A stretch of DNA of 32,209 nucleotides from an uncultured Treponema sp. (GCA_946535985.1 CAMNDY010000022.1:1-32209), one strand, 5' to 3'. Shown: positions 1 through 7,596, counted from the first letter of the stretch. Program-made: numbers and translations. Notes: a model not told the origin generated them from the letters alone.

Positions 1-6
1 AACTTC

Positions 7-80
7 GGTGCTGTAGCTCATCTGGATAGAGCAGCTGCCTTCTAAGCAGCAGGTAGACGGTTCGAGCCCGCCCAGCATCA
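7..80 (+). tRNA. tRNA-Arg (anticodon UCU)
   Basis: Cloverleaf folded by eye. The acceptor stem pairs GGTGCTG with CAGCATC (one G-T wobble), followed by discriminator A at 80. The D stem is GCTC/GAGC, and the anticodon stem GCTGC/GCAGC encloses the loop CTTCTAA, so the anticodon is TCT and the tRNA reads AGA. The T arm carries TTCGAGC; its stem GACGG/CCGCC has one A-C mismatch at the second pair. The 3' CCA is not encoded. The gene converges on the minus-strand lipoprotein gene that ends at 90. Confidence 0.95.
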
Positions 81-89
81 TATTTCTTG

Positions 90-860
90 TTAATTATTCA
101 AAACGTTTGCGTCTATTTTTACACGACCAAGGAAATGAATAGAACTTTGATTAAAATCCCAGTTATCATCTGGCTGTTCAAAAACACCAAACATTGATAC
201 ATAGAATATATTTTCTTCACCTTCATCCTGTTTTTCCAGAAAACCCTTTGTGTCCACTGATGAAGCATTTTCAGTAGAATGAGAAACCATGGGATTTTCG
301 TCATTTTCACCTTTTCTACCAAAATCAAAAGTTTTACCAGTCATGCGAACAGGTACACCAACTTTTTTTCCATCTACTGAAATACTTGCAGAATACTCTT
401 CGATATCAAAATAATTGGTAAGGCGTATTTTAACGTTATGAAATTTATCATTTAGCAAATCAAATGTAGTAAAAGAAGTATCTCCTTCTTTAATATAACA
501 CAGCTGCTTATAACCGTAGGTATCCCTCATATAAGAAAATGAATATATTTTACCGGAAGAATCTTCGGATTTACTTATAAGAGAACTTTCTTCGGAACTA
601 ACCTTCTGATCATCATTATAAATTTTATAATAAATATAAGCCCTGCCTGTTTCACCTGGATTATCAAGCTTACGAACAGAAAAAGAAAAATCACAGGTTT
701 CAAAAGATGATTCTACATTAGGCAGGTTGTTTACAGAAAAAGGATCCTCTAAAAAAGTAATTGTATCCAGCCCGCAGGATATGTTAAAAAAAGAAAGGCA
801 AATGGCGAACAAAACGAGAAAAAATAATGATTTTCGTTTGTTGCTATCTGCCTTTTTCAA
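90..860 (-). CDS. hypothetical lipoprotein
   Basis: A 256-residue protein with a lysine-rich N-terminus, a hydrophobic stretch (residues 12-25) and a lipobox-like FNISC, so Cys29 is the probable lipidation site and the protein probably sits on an envelope membrane facing the periplasm. The rest is acidic and soluble with no family I recognise. The start is a TTG codon: there is no upstream in-frame ATG, and the preceding TTG (GAAGG region) soon hits a stop. The Shine-Dalgarno-like GAAGG is about 11 bases away, so translation may be weak. It lies 26 bases downstream of the TPR gene and is probably the last gene of that operon. Function unknown. Confidence 0.75.
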   Translation of the reverse strand: MKKADSNKRKSLFFLVLFAICLSFFNISCGLDTITFLEDPFSVNNLPNVESSFETCDFSFSVRKLDNPGETGRAYIYYKIYNDDQKVSSEESSLISKSEDSSGKIYSFSYMRDTYGYKQLCYIKEGDTSFTTFDLLNDKFHNVKIRLTNYFDIEEYSASISVDGKKVGVPVRMTGKTFDFGRKGENDENPMVSHSTENASSVDTKGFLEKQDEGEENIFYVSMFGVFEQPDDNWDFNQSSIHFLGRVKIDANVLNN

Positions 861-886
861 TTTTTATTTTGCCTTCAAAAATAGAA

Positions 887-1564
887 TTATTCAGCTTTTC
901 CCTGTGACTGAAGGTCAATAATTCTTGTTTTAGCAAGATGGCTCCAGTCATCATCAGAAGATTTGTCATTCAAAGCTTTATATGCTTCTACAGCACCTGC
1001 ATAGTCACCCTGAGCTTCAAGAACGCGTCCAAGGCTGAAGTATGCATGAGAAGCCATTCCAAAATCCTCTGTTTCGGCAGCAGTTCTGTAAGCTTCTGCA
1101 GCTTCAGAAAGCTTTCCAAGTTCTTCGTAGCTTGCAGCCATATTAAAATAACATACAGGAGCTGTGTAAGATTTTTTACCCTTTGCAATAGCAGCCTTAT
1201 AGTAAGAAACAGCATTTTCATAATCTTTAAGAAGATATGAAAGTTCTGCACTAAGCATATTAGCTCTTACACCGGCAATTCCGCCCTTTTTTGTATATGG
1301 AGCAAGATTTTCTACACATTCAGTTGCACGCTTTTCAATTTCTGCATCTTCAAGACTATTTGAAGAATCCATCATTTCATAATAAAAGTTTTCAACAGCA
1401 GCAAGGTCCTTTTTTGAAGCAGAAGAAATTGCAATAACTGTCGAAACAAAAGCTATAACAAGAACAAGAACTACAATGAAAGAAATAAGTACAGGCTTTC
1501 TGTTTTTTTCAAGAAAACCATTAAGTTTTGCACTTGCAGTATTTTTCTCTGTTTTTTCTGACAT
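887..1564 (-). CDS. membrane-anchored TPR protein
   Basis: A 225-residue protein with a charged cytoplasmic N-terminus, one membrane segment (about residues 27-50), then a helical domain with tetratricopeptide-like repeats (for example YFNMAASYEELGKLSEAAEAY and YFSLGRVLEAQGDYAGAVEAY). The layout (short cytoplasmic tail, one TM, exported TPRs) resembles YfgM/ancillary translocon TPR proteins, but that is only architectural similarity. It follows the regulator gene by 30 bases and precedes a lipoprotein gene on the same strand, so the three likely form one transcript with an envelope role. Confidence 0.8.
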   Translation of the reverse strand: MSEKTEKNTASAKLNGFLEKNRKPVLISFIVVLVLVIAFVSTVIAISSASKKDLAAVENFYYEMMDSSNSLEDAEIEKRATECVENLAPYTKKGGIAGVRANMLSAELSYLLKDYENAVSYYKAAIAKGKKSYTAPVCYFNMAASYEELGKLSEAAEAYRTAAETEDFGMASHAYFSLGRVLEAQGDYAGAVEAYKALNDKSSDDDWSHLAKTRIIDLQSQGKAE

Positions 1565-1594
1565 ATAATTAACCCCAATTATAAATTTTTCTAT

Positions 1595-2500
1595 TTACTT
1601 ACGGATCTGCAATTCGTCTATAAGGCGGATTACGTAAGTCCGTTGTATACCAAGCACCTTTGCCGTTTTTGTCTGATTCCAGTTATTTTCTTCAAGAATC
1701 TTTGTAACATAGCTTTTCTTAAAAGCATTAACGGCTGTTTTCAAGCTCTTATCCTCGCCTGTTTCAACAGAAGGAAGAGAGTCTGCCAGAGCAATTGCCA
1801 TATCGGAAGTTTTTATATAAGGAGGCTCCCCTACAATAAAAGCTCGCTCAACGGCATTTTTAAGCTCTGCTATGTTTCCAGGCCAGAAATAATTTTTCAT
1901 AACTTCCAGAGCTTCTTCCGAAAAACCTTTGAACCCCACTCCCGAAACTGTTGAAAGTTTGGCAAAATAGTAGTCCGCTATAGGAAGTATGTCGTCCTTA
2001 CGCTGGCGCAAAGGAATCATATTTACAGGAACAGTGCTCATCAGCTGGTATAAATCCTGCAGGAACAAGCCCTGTTCTATTTTGTCTTCAATATTCACTT
2101 CGGTAGAAAAAATAAAACGAATGTTTTTTCGTTCTTCCCTGACACTTTTTAAAAGTACCAGTAATTTTTCCTGAAGCGGTGCAGATAAATTATCTGCATT
2201 GCTGATAAAGATAGTTTTTCCTAAGAAATCAAACGAAGGCAGCAGAGAGATGAGTTCAAAAAAACGCTCAGTCTCACGTTCGGAATAAACACGGCAATTG
2301 TGTTCAAAGAAATCTTCGGGATTGTTTTTTCCCTGAAGATGAACCAGAAAAGCAAATTGCCTTCTTCCTGTTCCCTTTTCACCTTTAAGCAGGACACTTG
2401 CATTGTTTTTGCAGAGCACCGTAGAAATTTTCTTGAGCTCTTCAATAAACTGACTTTGACCTACCAAAGAATCAACACTGCAATATTCTAAATTTCTCAT
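1595..2500 (-). CDS. degenerate sigma-54-activator-like regulator (AAA+ plus Fis-type HTH)
   Basis: A 301-residue protein in the order of the central and C-terminal domains of NtrC-family enhancer-binding proteins, with no receiver or sensory domain. The AAA+ fold is recognisable from VGQSQFIEEL, PLQEKLLVLL, PLRQRKDDI and WPGNIAELKNAVERA. The C-terminus (about 265-301) is a Fis-type helix-turn-helix, NNWNQTKTAKVLGI. Key catalytic features are changed: Walker A reads GEKGTGRR, with Arg46 for the invariant Lys; the Walker B Asp-Glu is replaced (KTIFISNAD); and the region that should hold the sigma-54-contacting GAFTGA loop is shortened and lacks it. It probably binds DNA but is unlikely to hydrolyse ATP or remodel sigma-54 holoenzyme. 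The strong SD GGGGCGGGA sets the start. Confidence 0.82.
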   Translation of the reverse strand: MRNLEYCSVDSLVGQSQFIEELKKISTVLCKNNASVLLKGEKGTGRRQFAFLVHLQGKNNPEDFFEHNCRVYSERETERFFELISLLPSFDFLGKTIFISNADNLSAPLQEKLLVLLKSVREERKNIRFIFSTEVNIEDKIEQGLFLQDLYQLMSTVPVNMIPLRQRKDDILPIADYYFAKLSTVSGVGFKGFSEEALEVMKNYFWPGNIAELKNAVERAFIVGEPPYIKTSDMAIALADSLPSVETGEDKSLKTAVNAFKKSYVTKILEENNWNQTKTAKVLGIQRTYVIRLIDELQIRK

Positions 2501-2530
2501 TCCCGCCCCTTAAAAAACTTAGAATTAACA

Positions 2531-2572
2531 AAACGCATTGCAGATCGAATCAGACGAACATACAATGCGTTT
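2531..2572 (-). terminator. candidate hairpin terminator after rpsA
   Basis: A perfect 10-bp inverted repeat (AAACGCATTG at 2531-2540, CAATGCGTTT at 2563-2572) with a 22-base loop, 35 bases beyond the rpsA stop. On the minus strand the stem is followed by a broken T-rich tract, so it may be a weak terminator or an RNA-processing stem separating rpsA from the regulator gene. Confidence 0.45.
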
Positions 2573-2606
2573 CCTTACAGAAAAATTATAATATCAGCAA
2601 GAAATA

Positions 2607-4322
2607 TTAGTCATTTTTCTTTGTATTCAAAAGGTCACCCAGTGTGTAAGCTCCATCTCCGTCATCATCATTATTTGACATGTACTGAGAGATTTCGTCA
2701 CGCTGCTGTTTTCTCTTGAATTCACGAACAGAAAAAGCTACTTTCTCTTTTTCGGTGTTTACATCAACTACGTATACGTTGATTTTGTCACCTACTTTAT
2801 ATTTTGCAACAGCTTCTTCAAAAGGAACATCCTTTTCTTCGCTAAGGTTAGCCTTATTTACAAGACCTTCAATTCCGTTTGGAGCTTTTACAAAAAGACC
2901 GAACTCTGTAATAGAAGTAATTTCTCCTTCCAAAGTAGAACCCGGTTTATACTGTTCTGCAAATTCTTTCCAAGGATTTGCAGTAACCTGTTTCATACCA
3001 ATCTTGATTTTGTGTTCTTCAGGATTGCATTCAATTACAACAGCTTCAATTTCCTGATTTACAGAAAGTTCGCTGCCAGGATGCTTGATTTTCTTTGTCC
3101 ATGAAATATCATCTGCGTGAAGGAAACCGTCGATTCCATCTTCAAGCTGTACAAAAGCACCAATATTAGTAACTTTTACAACCTTACCGGAAACCTTAGT
3201 TCCTACAGCATAGCGTTCTGCAATTGAATCCCAAGGATTAGCCTGTGTCTGCTTAAGACCAAGAGAAACACGACCATTCTGAATGTCGTAACCAAGAATC
3301 ATTACTTCAACTTCGTCACCAACATTTACCATGTCGCCAGGCTTATTGATTTTCTTTGTCCATGAGAACTCAGAAATATGAACAAGACCTTCAATTCCCT
3401 TTTCAAGTTCAACAAAAGCACCAAATTCTGTAAGCTTTGTTACCTTACCCTTTACAATATCATCAACATGATATTTGTCTTCAAAGTGTACCCAAGGATC
3501 TTCTGTAAAGTGCTTGAGAGAAAGATTAATTCTCTTTTCTTCAGGATCAAGGCGGATAACCTTAAGCTCAATTTCCTGACCTTTTTTAACAAAGTCTTTT
3601 GGACGAGCTACATGACCCCAAGACATATCGTTGATATGGAGCAAACCGTCAAAGCCACCCAAATCGATGAAAGCACCAAAGCTTGTAAAGCTCTTAACGG
3701 TACCTTTTACAGTGTCACCAATCTGAACTGAATTAAAGAAGGCATCGCGCTTTTCGTTGATTTCTTCTTCAAGGAACTTGCGGCGGTTAACCACAGGATT
3801 AAGTTTATTATCTGAATAAAGTCTTTCGATATAAAACTTGGATTTTGTTCCAAGCAGTGATTCAGGCTTTTCAACTTTTTCTGCGTCAGCCTGGCTGATT
3901 GGCAGGAATGCCATACGGTCAACACCAAGGTCAACTTCGTAACCACTCTTTACAACCTTTGCGATTGTACCGGTTACAGGAGTCTTATCCTTGTAAGCCT
4001 GCTGAATCTCTTTTAAATAACGCTTTGAATCAGCCTTTTTCTTAGAAAGCACAGGACCACTAGAATTGTGACCTGTCAACAACGCCTGAACCTTATCCCC
4101 TTCTTTCGGCAGATCGTCTGCGAACTCCTCTACAGGGATTAAACCCTCTGATTTGTCTCCAATATCAACATAAACATAGTCGTTTGTAATCTGTACAACA
4201 ATACCTTCTACTAACTGACCTGCCTGTGGTGCATTGAATTCTTTGAGGGACTCCTCTAATTGTGTCTGAAAGTCGCCCTTGGAGTTCTGAGCTTCTTCCT
4301 TTTCCACTTCCATTTCTTCCAT
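2607..4322 (-). CDS. rpsA: 30S ribosomal protein S1
   Basis: A 571-residue protein with six S1 RNA-binding repeats at roughly 33-100, 112-185, 200-270, 287-358, 374-445 and 461-535. Repeats 3 to 6 carry the typical GxVxxxxxFGAFV...GLLHISxxSW pattern, while 1 and 2 are the diverged ribosome-docking type. S1 binds mRNA leaders on the 30S subunit and promotes initiation, especially on structured or SD-poor messages. The length matches six-domain S1. It lies 15 bases after cmk with SD AAAGG and is probably co-transcribed with it. The acidic C-terminal tail contains NNDDDGDG. Confidence 0.97.
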   Translation of the reverse strand: MEEMEVEKEEAQNSKGDFQTQLEESLKEFNAPQAGQLVEGIVVQITNDYVYVDIGDKSEGLIPVEEFADDLPKEGDKVQALLTGHNSSGPVLSKKKADSKRYLKEIQQAYKDKTPVTGTIAKVVKSGYEVDLGVDRMAFLPISQADAEKVEKPESLLGTKSKFYIERLYSDNKLNPVVNRRKFLEEEINEKRDAFFNSVQIGDTVKGTVKSFTSFGAFIDLGGFDGLLHINDMSWGHVARPKDFVKKGQEIELKVIRLDPEEKRINLSLKHFTEDPWVHFEDKYHVDDIVKGKVTKLTEFGAFVELEKGIEGLVHISEFSWTKKINKPGDMVNVGDEVEVMILGYDIQNGRVSLGLKQTQANPWDSIAERYAVGTKVSGKVVKVTNIGAFVQLEDGIDGFLHADDISWTKKIKHPGSELSVNQEIEAVVIECNPEEHKIKIGMKQVTANPWKEFAEQYKPGSTLEGEITSITEFGLFVKAPNGIEGLVNKANLSEEKDVPFEEAVAKYKVGDKINVYVVDVNTEKEKVAFSVREFKRKQQRDEISQYMSNNDDDGDGAYTLGDLLNTKKND

Positions 4323-4337
4323 TGTATAACCTTTTGT

Positions 4338-4970
4338 TTATGAAATTTGTCTTTCTATTATCGCACAAACTTCTTCAATCGTCAAGTTAGAAGTATCTAT
4401 ATATAGTGCGTCAGGGGCAATCTTTAAAGAACCCTCTTTTTTGTTTTTATCCATTTCGTCGCGTTTTTCTATAGCTTCTTTAATCTCTTCAAGAGTCATA
4501 TCGCTTACACCCTGGTCAAAACGCCTTTGGGCACGTACCTGAGCTGAAGCATCCAGATAAACCTTTATCTCTGCCATTGGGAATACAACAGTAGTCATAT
4601 CACGGCCTTCGCAGACAATATCCAGACTCTTTGTAATCTGGCGCATAAGATCATTTACCAGGTGACGGATTTCTACAATTGCACTAACCTGACTCGCATT
4701 GGCAGTTACACGGTCGTCGTGAAGGCGGGCAGTAACATCTGTGCCGTTTAAGATAAAATGACCTTCTTTTGTATATTCAATCTTCTGTTTGCGGCAAAAA
4801 TTCAGAGTTGCAGTTTCGTCCTTATAGTCTATTCCTGCATCAAGCACAGCCATTGTAAGGGTTCTGTAAAAGCCACCGCTGTTCAAAAAAGTTAAGTCGT
4901 GTTTTTCTGCCAGCATTTTGGCGATTGTACTTTTTCCTGTTCCAGCAGGTCCGTCAATTGCGATTATCAT
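4338..4970 (-). CDS. cmk: (d)CMP kinase
   Basis: A 210-residue P-loop kinase that phosphorylates CMP/dCMP to the diphosphate in the cytoplasm. It has the Walker A GPAGTGKST at residues 7-15, a nucleotide-binding segment NSGGFYR in place of the usual TGAMYR, an EGRDMTTVVFP block corresponding to the family's DGRDIGTVV, and the lid region RAQRRFDQG. The length is a little below the usual ~225. The SD GGAGATAAAT fits the ATG. The cmk-rpsA pairing is a widespread bacterial arrangement and supports both calls. Confidence 0.95.
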   Translation of the reverse strand: MIIAIDGPAGTGKSTIAKMLAEKHDLTFLNSGGFYRTLTMAVLDAGIDYKDETATLNFCRKQKIEYTKEGHFILNGTDVTARLHDDRVTANASQVSAIVEIRHLVNDLMRQITKSLDIVCEGRDMTTVVFPMAEIKVYLDASAQVRAQRRFDQGVSDMTLEEIKEAIEKRDEMDKNKKEGSLKIAPDALYIDTSNLTIEEVCAIIERQIS

Positions 4971-4984
4971 ATTTATCTCCTATG

Positions 4985-5063
4985 AGGGCGGAGCCCCGCC
5001 CTACGCCTCAAAGCCAGAGGCTTTTCGTCTACCCCACCCAACGGGGCTCAAACGCCGCCCCGT
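4985..5063. repeat. cluster of GC-rich palindromes upstream of cmk
   Basis: Three tandem short hairpins: AGGGCGG/CCGCCCT (4985-4991, 4996-5002), GCCTC/GAGGC (5005-5009, 5017-5021) and ACGGGGC/GCCCCGT (5041-5047, 5057-5063). The stretch is much richer in G+C than the flanking DNA and reads like an inserted intergenic repeat. The join CCGCC(C)TACGC also occurs at 11678-11687 inside another palindromic element. The cluster lies between the cmk start and the toxin promoter. Confidence 0.6.
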
Positions 5064-5152
5064 AACGCCCGGCTCTTTTCATTCAAAAAAAAAGCTCAAC
5101 TCTCCTTGTCTTTTTTACAGCTTTAATATACTATACATATTACAGGGTGTCT

Positions 5153-5233
5153 GTGACAAAATACGACAAAGCAATTTTGATTATTGCCATTATCGCACTT
5201 GTTATAGACCTGCTCACCTTCCTAATAAAATAG
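5153..5233 (+). CDS. short hydrophobic type I toxin-like peptide (holin-like toxin family)
   Basis: A 26-residue peptide: MTKYDKAI, then an unbroken Ile/Leu/Ala/Val helix with one Asp near its end, then a terminal Lys. This is the pattern of the small 'putative holin-like' (Hol-Tox) membrane toxins of Firmicutes type I systems, whose overexpression damages the membrane. The GTG start has an AGGG ribosome site five bases upstream; an in-frame GTG two codons earlier is the alternative. A candidate promoter is TTGTCT (5106-5111) with TATACT (5127-5132), spacing 15, which is weak. The strongest support is the convergent antisense RNA with its own good promoter and terminator overlapping the 3' region. 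Confidence 0.72.
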   Translation: MTKYDKAILIIAIIALVIDLLTFLIK

Positions 5234-5246
5234 GACTTAAGAGCAT

Positions 5247-5336
5247 GAAAAAGCCCGCCTCTTAGCTACCAACTTCGGACGGGCTTGTAACATTAGCTAC
5301 GGAGGCGGTCGCTCAACTGCTTTGCGTCCCCGTTCT
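5247..5336 (-). ncRNA. putative antisense antitoxin RNA
   Basis: A predicted RNA of about 90 nt, starting near 5336 from a consensus-like promoter and ending at the hairpin plus T run near 5247. It is complementary to the 3' part of the toxin message if that message reads through beyond 5247, the overlap geometry of TxpA/RatA-type type I pairs. It can also form a GCCTC/GAGGC long-range stem (5257-5261 with 5301-5305). Ends are inferred from sequence only. Confidence 0.65.
5248..5286 (-). terminator. terminator of the antisense RNA
   Basis: Stem AAGCCCG (5251-5257) with CGGGCTT (5280-5286). On the minus strand it runs directly into TTTTT, a Rho-independent signature. On the plus strand no T run follows, so it acts for the antisense direction. 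Confidence 0.7.
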
Positions 5337-5342
5337 GTTTAA

Positions 5343-5371
5343 ATAATATACTGTTATAGTGTTTTCGTCAA
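5343..5371 (-). promoter_or_regulatory. promoter of the antisense RNA
   Basis: Minus-strand -35 TTGACG (5366-5371) and -10 TATTAT (5343-5348) with exactly 17 bases between. It is much closer to consensus than the toxin promoter, as expected for an antitoxin RNA made in excess. Predicted start is near 5336. Confidence 0.75.
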
Positions 5372-5375
5372 CTTT

Positions 5376-6248
5376 TTAATTATTCGTTAAATAATTAGTC
5401 AAGAACCTTTGAACTTCTGCATATTTACGAAGAATTGCATTATTTACTACAGTACCGTAATAATCATATACTTCATACTTGCTCGTTGATTCATTAAAAA
5501 AAGAACCTTTAAATTTATCTGTTTCTGAAACAACAACAACATCTTTATAGACTACTTTTTTATCTTTTGTATCATAAACATATATTTGATATTCACCAGA
5601 AAAATTTAATGTTGTTTCAGCTGGTATGGCATAACAAACAGCTCCAAGCACTGCAGCTCCTAAGCCAACTCCAACCATAACTTTTCCAGGATCTCTTAAT
5701 CCCAAGTAATTATCTGGATCACTTACAATCCAAACACTACCTCCACTCATTACCCCTGCTCCAGTACCTAATAAAATAGCACCTGGCCAAATCCAATTAT
5801 CTTTTACAGTTCCTCCTAAATGATTTTTATTAACCTCTACAAATGTTACAAAACGCTTATCACTTTTATATAATTCCAATTCTTGTAATGAATAAATCCC
5901 AAAATATGAGAATGATTTATCATATGCAACATTAGATTTTTCCAGAACATTTCCTAAATTTTTCAAAGAAGAATCTGTCTTATAAGTTTTCCACAAATCA
6001 AAATCTGATGGAAATGTATAAGTTTCCCTTGTCCATGTGCCAGAAAGCTTTATTGATTCACCGTTACCTGTAGATAAATTATTAGCATCAGCTTTAAATC
6101 CAATAAACTCTAAATCAGGAGAATCTTTCTGTTGAAATTCATTTGGAACTTCAACAGAAACCTTTTTATCAAAATTCATTACACTGGCACAACTCATAAA
6201 CAAGAATGCAAGCATACAAATAACACAATAGAAATAATTCTTTTTCAT
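5376..6248 (-). CDS. hypothetical lipoprotein controlled by the adjacent XRE regulator
   Basis: A 290-residue protein from the ATG at 6248, chosen because GGAGGA precedes it; an upstream in-frame start at 6293 has none and lies upstream of the promoter. The signal peptide ends at a lipobox FMSCAS (Cys20). After about 120 polar residues there are two glycine-rich hydrophobic stretches (around ILLGTGAGVMSGG and VMVGVGLGAAVLGAV), possible membrane hairpins, then a beta-rich C-terminus. No family recognised. The gene is more A+T-rich than the housekeeping genes beside it, consistent with acquisition. Its promoter overlaps repeats that probably bind the divergent XRE protein. Confidence 0.72.
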   Translation of the reverse strand: MKKNYFYCVICMLAFLFMSCASVMNFDKKVSVEVPNEFQQKDSPDLEFIGFKADANNLSTGNGESIKLSGTWTRETYTFPSDFDLWKTYKTDSSLKNLGNVLEKSNVAYDKSFSYFGIYSLQELELYKSDKRFVTFVEVNKNHLGGTVKDNWIWPGAILLGTGAGVMSGGSVWIVSDPDNYLGLRDPGKVMVGVGLGAAVLGAVCYAIPAETTLNFSGEYQIYVYDTKDKKVVYKDVVVVSETDKFKGSFFNESTSKYEVYDYYGTVVNNAILRKYAEVQRFLTNYLTNN

Positions 6249-6260
6249 TATATCCTCCAA

Positions 6261-6347
6261 AATATTACAACTGTAACAAATTATAAAACACAATAATAAA
6301 TATTACAACTTAAATATTTTCTAAATAACAATATTTCAATTGTGATA
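6261..6347. promoter_or_regulatory. divergent promoter with three repeated operator-like sites
   Basis: The minus-strand promoter of the lipoprotein gene is -35 TTGTAA (6303-6308) and -10 TATAAT (6280-6285), spacing 17. AATATTACAACT occurs at 6261-6272 and again at 6299-6310. A diverged third copy, 6330-6347, overlaps the GTG start of the XRE gene. Copy 1 extends to TTACA-AC-TGTAA, a short palindrome. Copy 2 covers the -35 and copy 1 lies just past the predicted start, so an XRE protein bound here would block the lipoprotein gene, and at copy 3 its own gene. Confidence 0.65.
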
Positions 6348-6704
6348 AAAATAGATATGGGTTTTTGGCAGAATGTTGAAGATGAATGTGAATATCTTGG
6401 TATAACCAGAAAAGAACTGGCAGAAAAAGCTGGTTTTTCTGTTCATACAATTTCAAATGGTATTAAACGAGATGGTATGCCTGCAGCGGATCTGGCATTA
6501 AGAATTTCAAGAGTTTTGAACGTTCCTTTAGAGAAACTTTTAGGTGTAGATAAACCTAATGATATTTCAACAATTTCAGAATCAGAAAAGCAAAAACAAG
6601 ATAAAAAATTATTTACAAAATACTTGCCCATAGTACAAAAACTTAACAAACTTGAAGAAGAATCTAAAAAGGCTGTTTTTACAATTATTGAGCAACTTAA
6701 ATAA
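6342..6704 (+). CDS. XRE-family HTH regulator
   Basis: A 120-residue protein. Residues 8-65 form a lambda-repressor-like helix-turn-helix: GITRKELAEKAGFSVHTISN is the HTH core, followed by PAADLALRISRVLNVPLEKLL. The C-terminal half is a charged, probably dimerising helix with no peptidase or ligand domain. The start may be GTG 6342 or ATG 6357; neither has a clear SD. Divergent from the lipoprotein gene with shared operator-like repeats, so it probably represses that gene and itself. A phage-type repressor remnant is possible, but no phage genes are nearby. Confidence 0.85.
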   Translation: MIKIDMGFWQNVEDECEYLGITRKELAEKAGFSVHTISNGIKRDGMPAADLALRISRVLNVPLEKLLGVDKPNDISTISESEKQKQDKKLFTKYLPIVQKLNKLEEESKKAVFTIIEQLK

Positions 6705-6852
6705 TCAGTAATCAATAAAACTTATTTATCACGAATAAGAAACAAAACTATTCTACGTATATTGTCCAAATTTTGTATCATGAGAAAGAAAAACAAAGAA
6801 AATCAACGCTATACAAAATAAGGCTTTGAGTTTCTGCTTTATTGAAAAATTT

Positions 6853-7281
6853 TTATATTTTCTTCAACTCTTCATCATAAGTCTTTAGCTCAAGGCCATT
6901 GCGGCGGGCAAGCTCAAGATAAGAAGCATCGTAATAGGATAGATTATAGGCTTCTGCAAGGTCAAAAATGCGGCTACGGATCTGGGCGTCGGGCTGAGGT
7001 TCTGTGTAAATGGGAAGCTTTTGCAGGTCGTAAAGAATGTCCATGGCATCTGCCTTAGAAATGCCTCCGGTACTCCTGCGCGTTTTTGATAGAATGGCAT
7101 TGTAAATTTCGTACCAGAAAAGTTGAGGGACATAGAGCTGGCCGTTATTTAAGAGGATACTTTCTATATCGCTTACACAGCCTGATAATTCATCTGAGCA
7201 CAGGCCATTCAAAAGATAGGCGACCATAAAAGAGGTATCTACGACAAAACACGGGAAAGATTTAGTATTTTCGGCCTGCAT
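6853..7281 (-). CDS. vapC: VapC-like PIN-domain toxin
   Basis: A 142-residue PIN-domain protein, a Mg2+-dependent ribonuclease fold. The acidic quartet is visible: Asp15 in FVVDTSF, Glu58 in FWYEIYNAIL, Asp118 in LSYYDASYLELA and Asp136 in TYDEEL. VapC toxins typically cut tRNA or rRNA and stop translation; the target here cannot be read from sequence. It overlaps the upstream antitoxin gene by 20 bases, the usual coupling in such pairs. Intact length suggests it is functional. Confidence 0.92.
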   Translation of the reverse strand: MQAENTKSFPCFVVDTSFMVAYLLNGLCSDELSGCVSDIESILLNNGQLYVPQLFWYEIYNAILSKTRRSTGGISKADAMDILYDLQKLPIYTEPQPDAQIRSRIFDLAEAYNLSYYDASYLELARRNGLELKTYDEELKKI

Positions 7282-7567
7282 CCTTGAGCTCCTTTATATC
7301 TGAAAGAGACATTGGTTTGTCTGCATTTGCAAGGGCCTTTTCCTGCAACTTTTTTGATCGTTCAAGAATGCGTTTGTGGGCATCAAAGGCCTCCTGATTC
7401 TGCACGGTTTTTACTCCCTGAAGAACAGCTACCTGCTTACCATTTTTTGAGATATTAAAAACTGCGCCTTCCTGAACCTTGCGTACAAGCTCTGCAAAAT
7501 AGGTTTTGGCATCAAAAGAACCAATGTTATAAACATTACCAAAAGCTGGTGAAAAATCAAAAGCCAT
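7262..7567 (-). CDS. Phd/YefM-type antitoxin for the PIN toxin
   Basis: A 101-residue protein. The N-terminal half has the Phd/YefM fold signature (VYNIGSFDAKTYFAELVRKVQEG, then FNISKNGKQVAVL), a DNA-binding dimer that represses the operon. The C-terminal half is charged and flexible (SKKLQEKALANADKPMS...) and should wrap and inhibit the PIN toxin. It is first in the operon, with SD GGAGG at 7572-7579 on the minus strand. It pairs a Phd-type antitoxin with a VapC toxin, a combination commonly annotated vapBC. Confidence 0.88.
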   Translation of the reverse strand: MAFDFSPAFGNVYNIGSFDAKTYFAELVRKVQEGAVFNISKNGKQVAVLQGVKTVQNQEAFDAHKRILERSKKLQEKALANADKPMSLSDIKELKDAGRKY

Positions 7568-7596
7568 AGCTCACCTCCTCGAGTATTTAATTTCTA

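Noticed and set aside
4918..5265. A 115-codon plus-strand reading frame over the toxin region
   Set aside because: It begins antisense to cmk, crosses the GC palindromes, and reads the toxin gene in another frame; the short GTG-started peptide has the SD and family pattern.
6772..6825. A tiny frame (ATG near 6780) encoding a basic 13-residue peptide between the XRE and PIN genes
   Set aside because: No SD and no similarity I recognise; probably chance in A-rich DNA.
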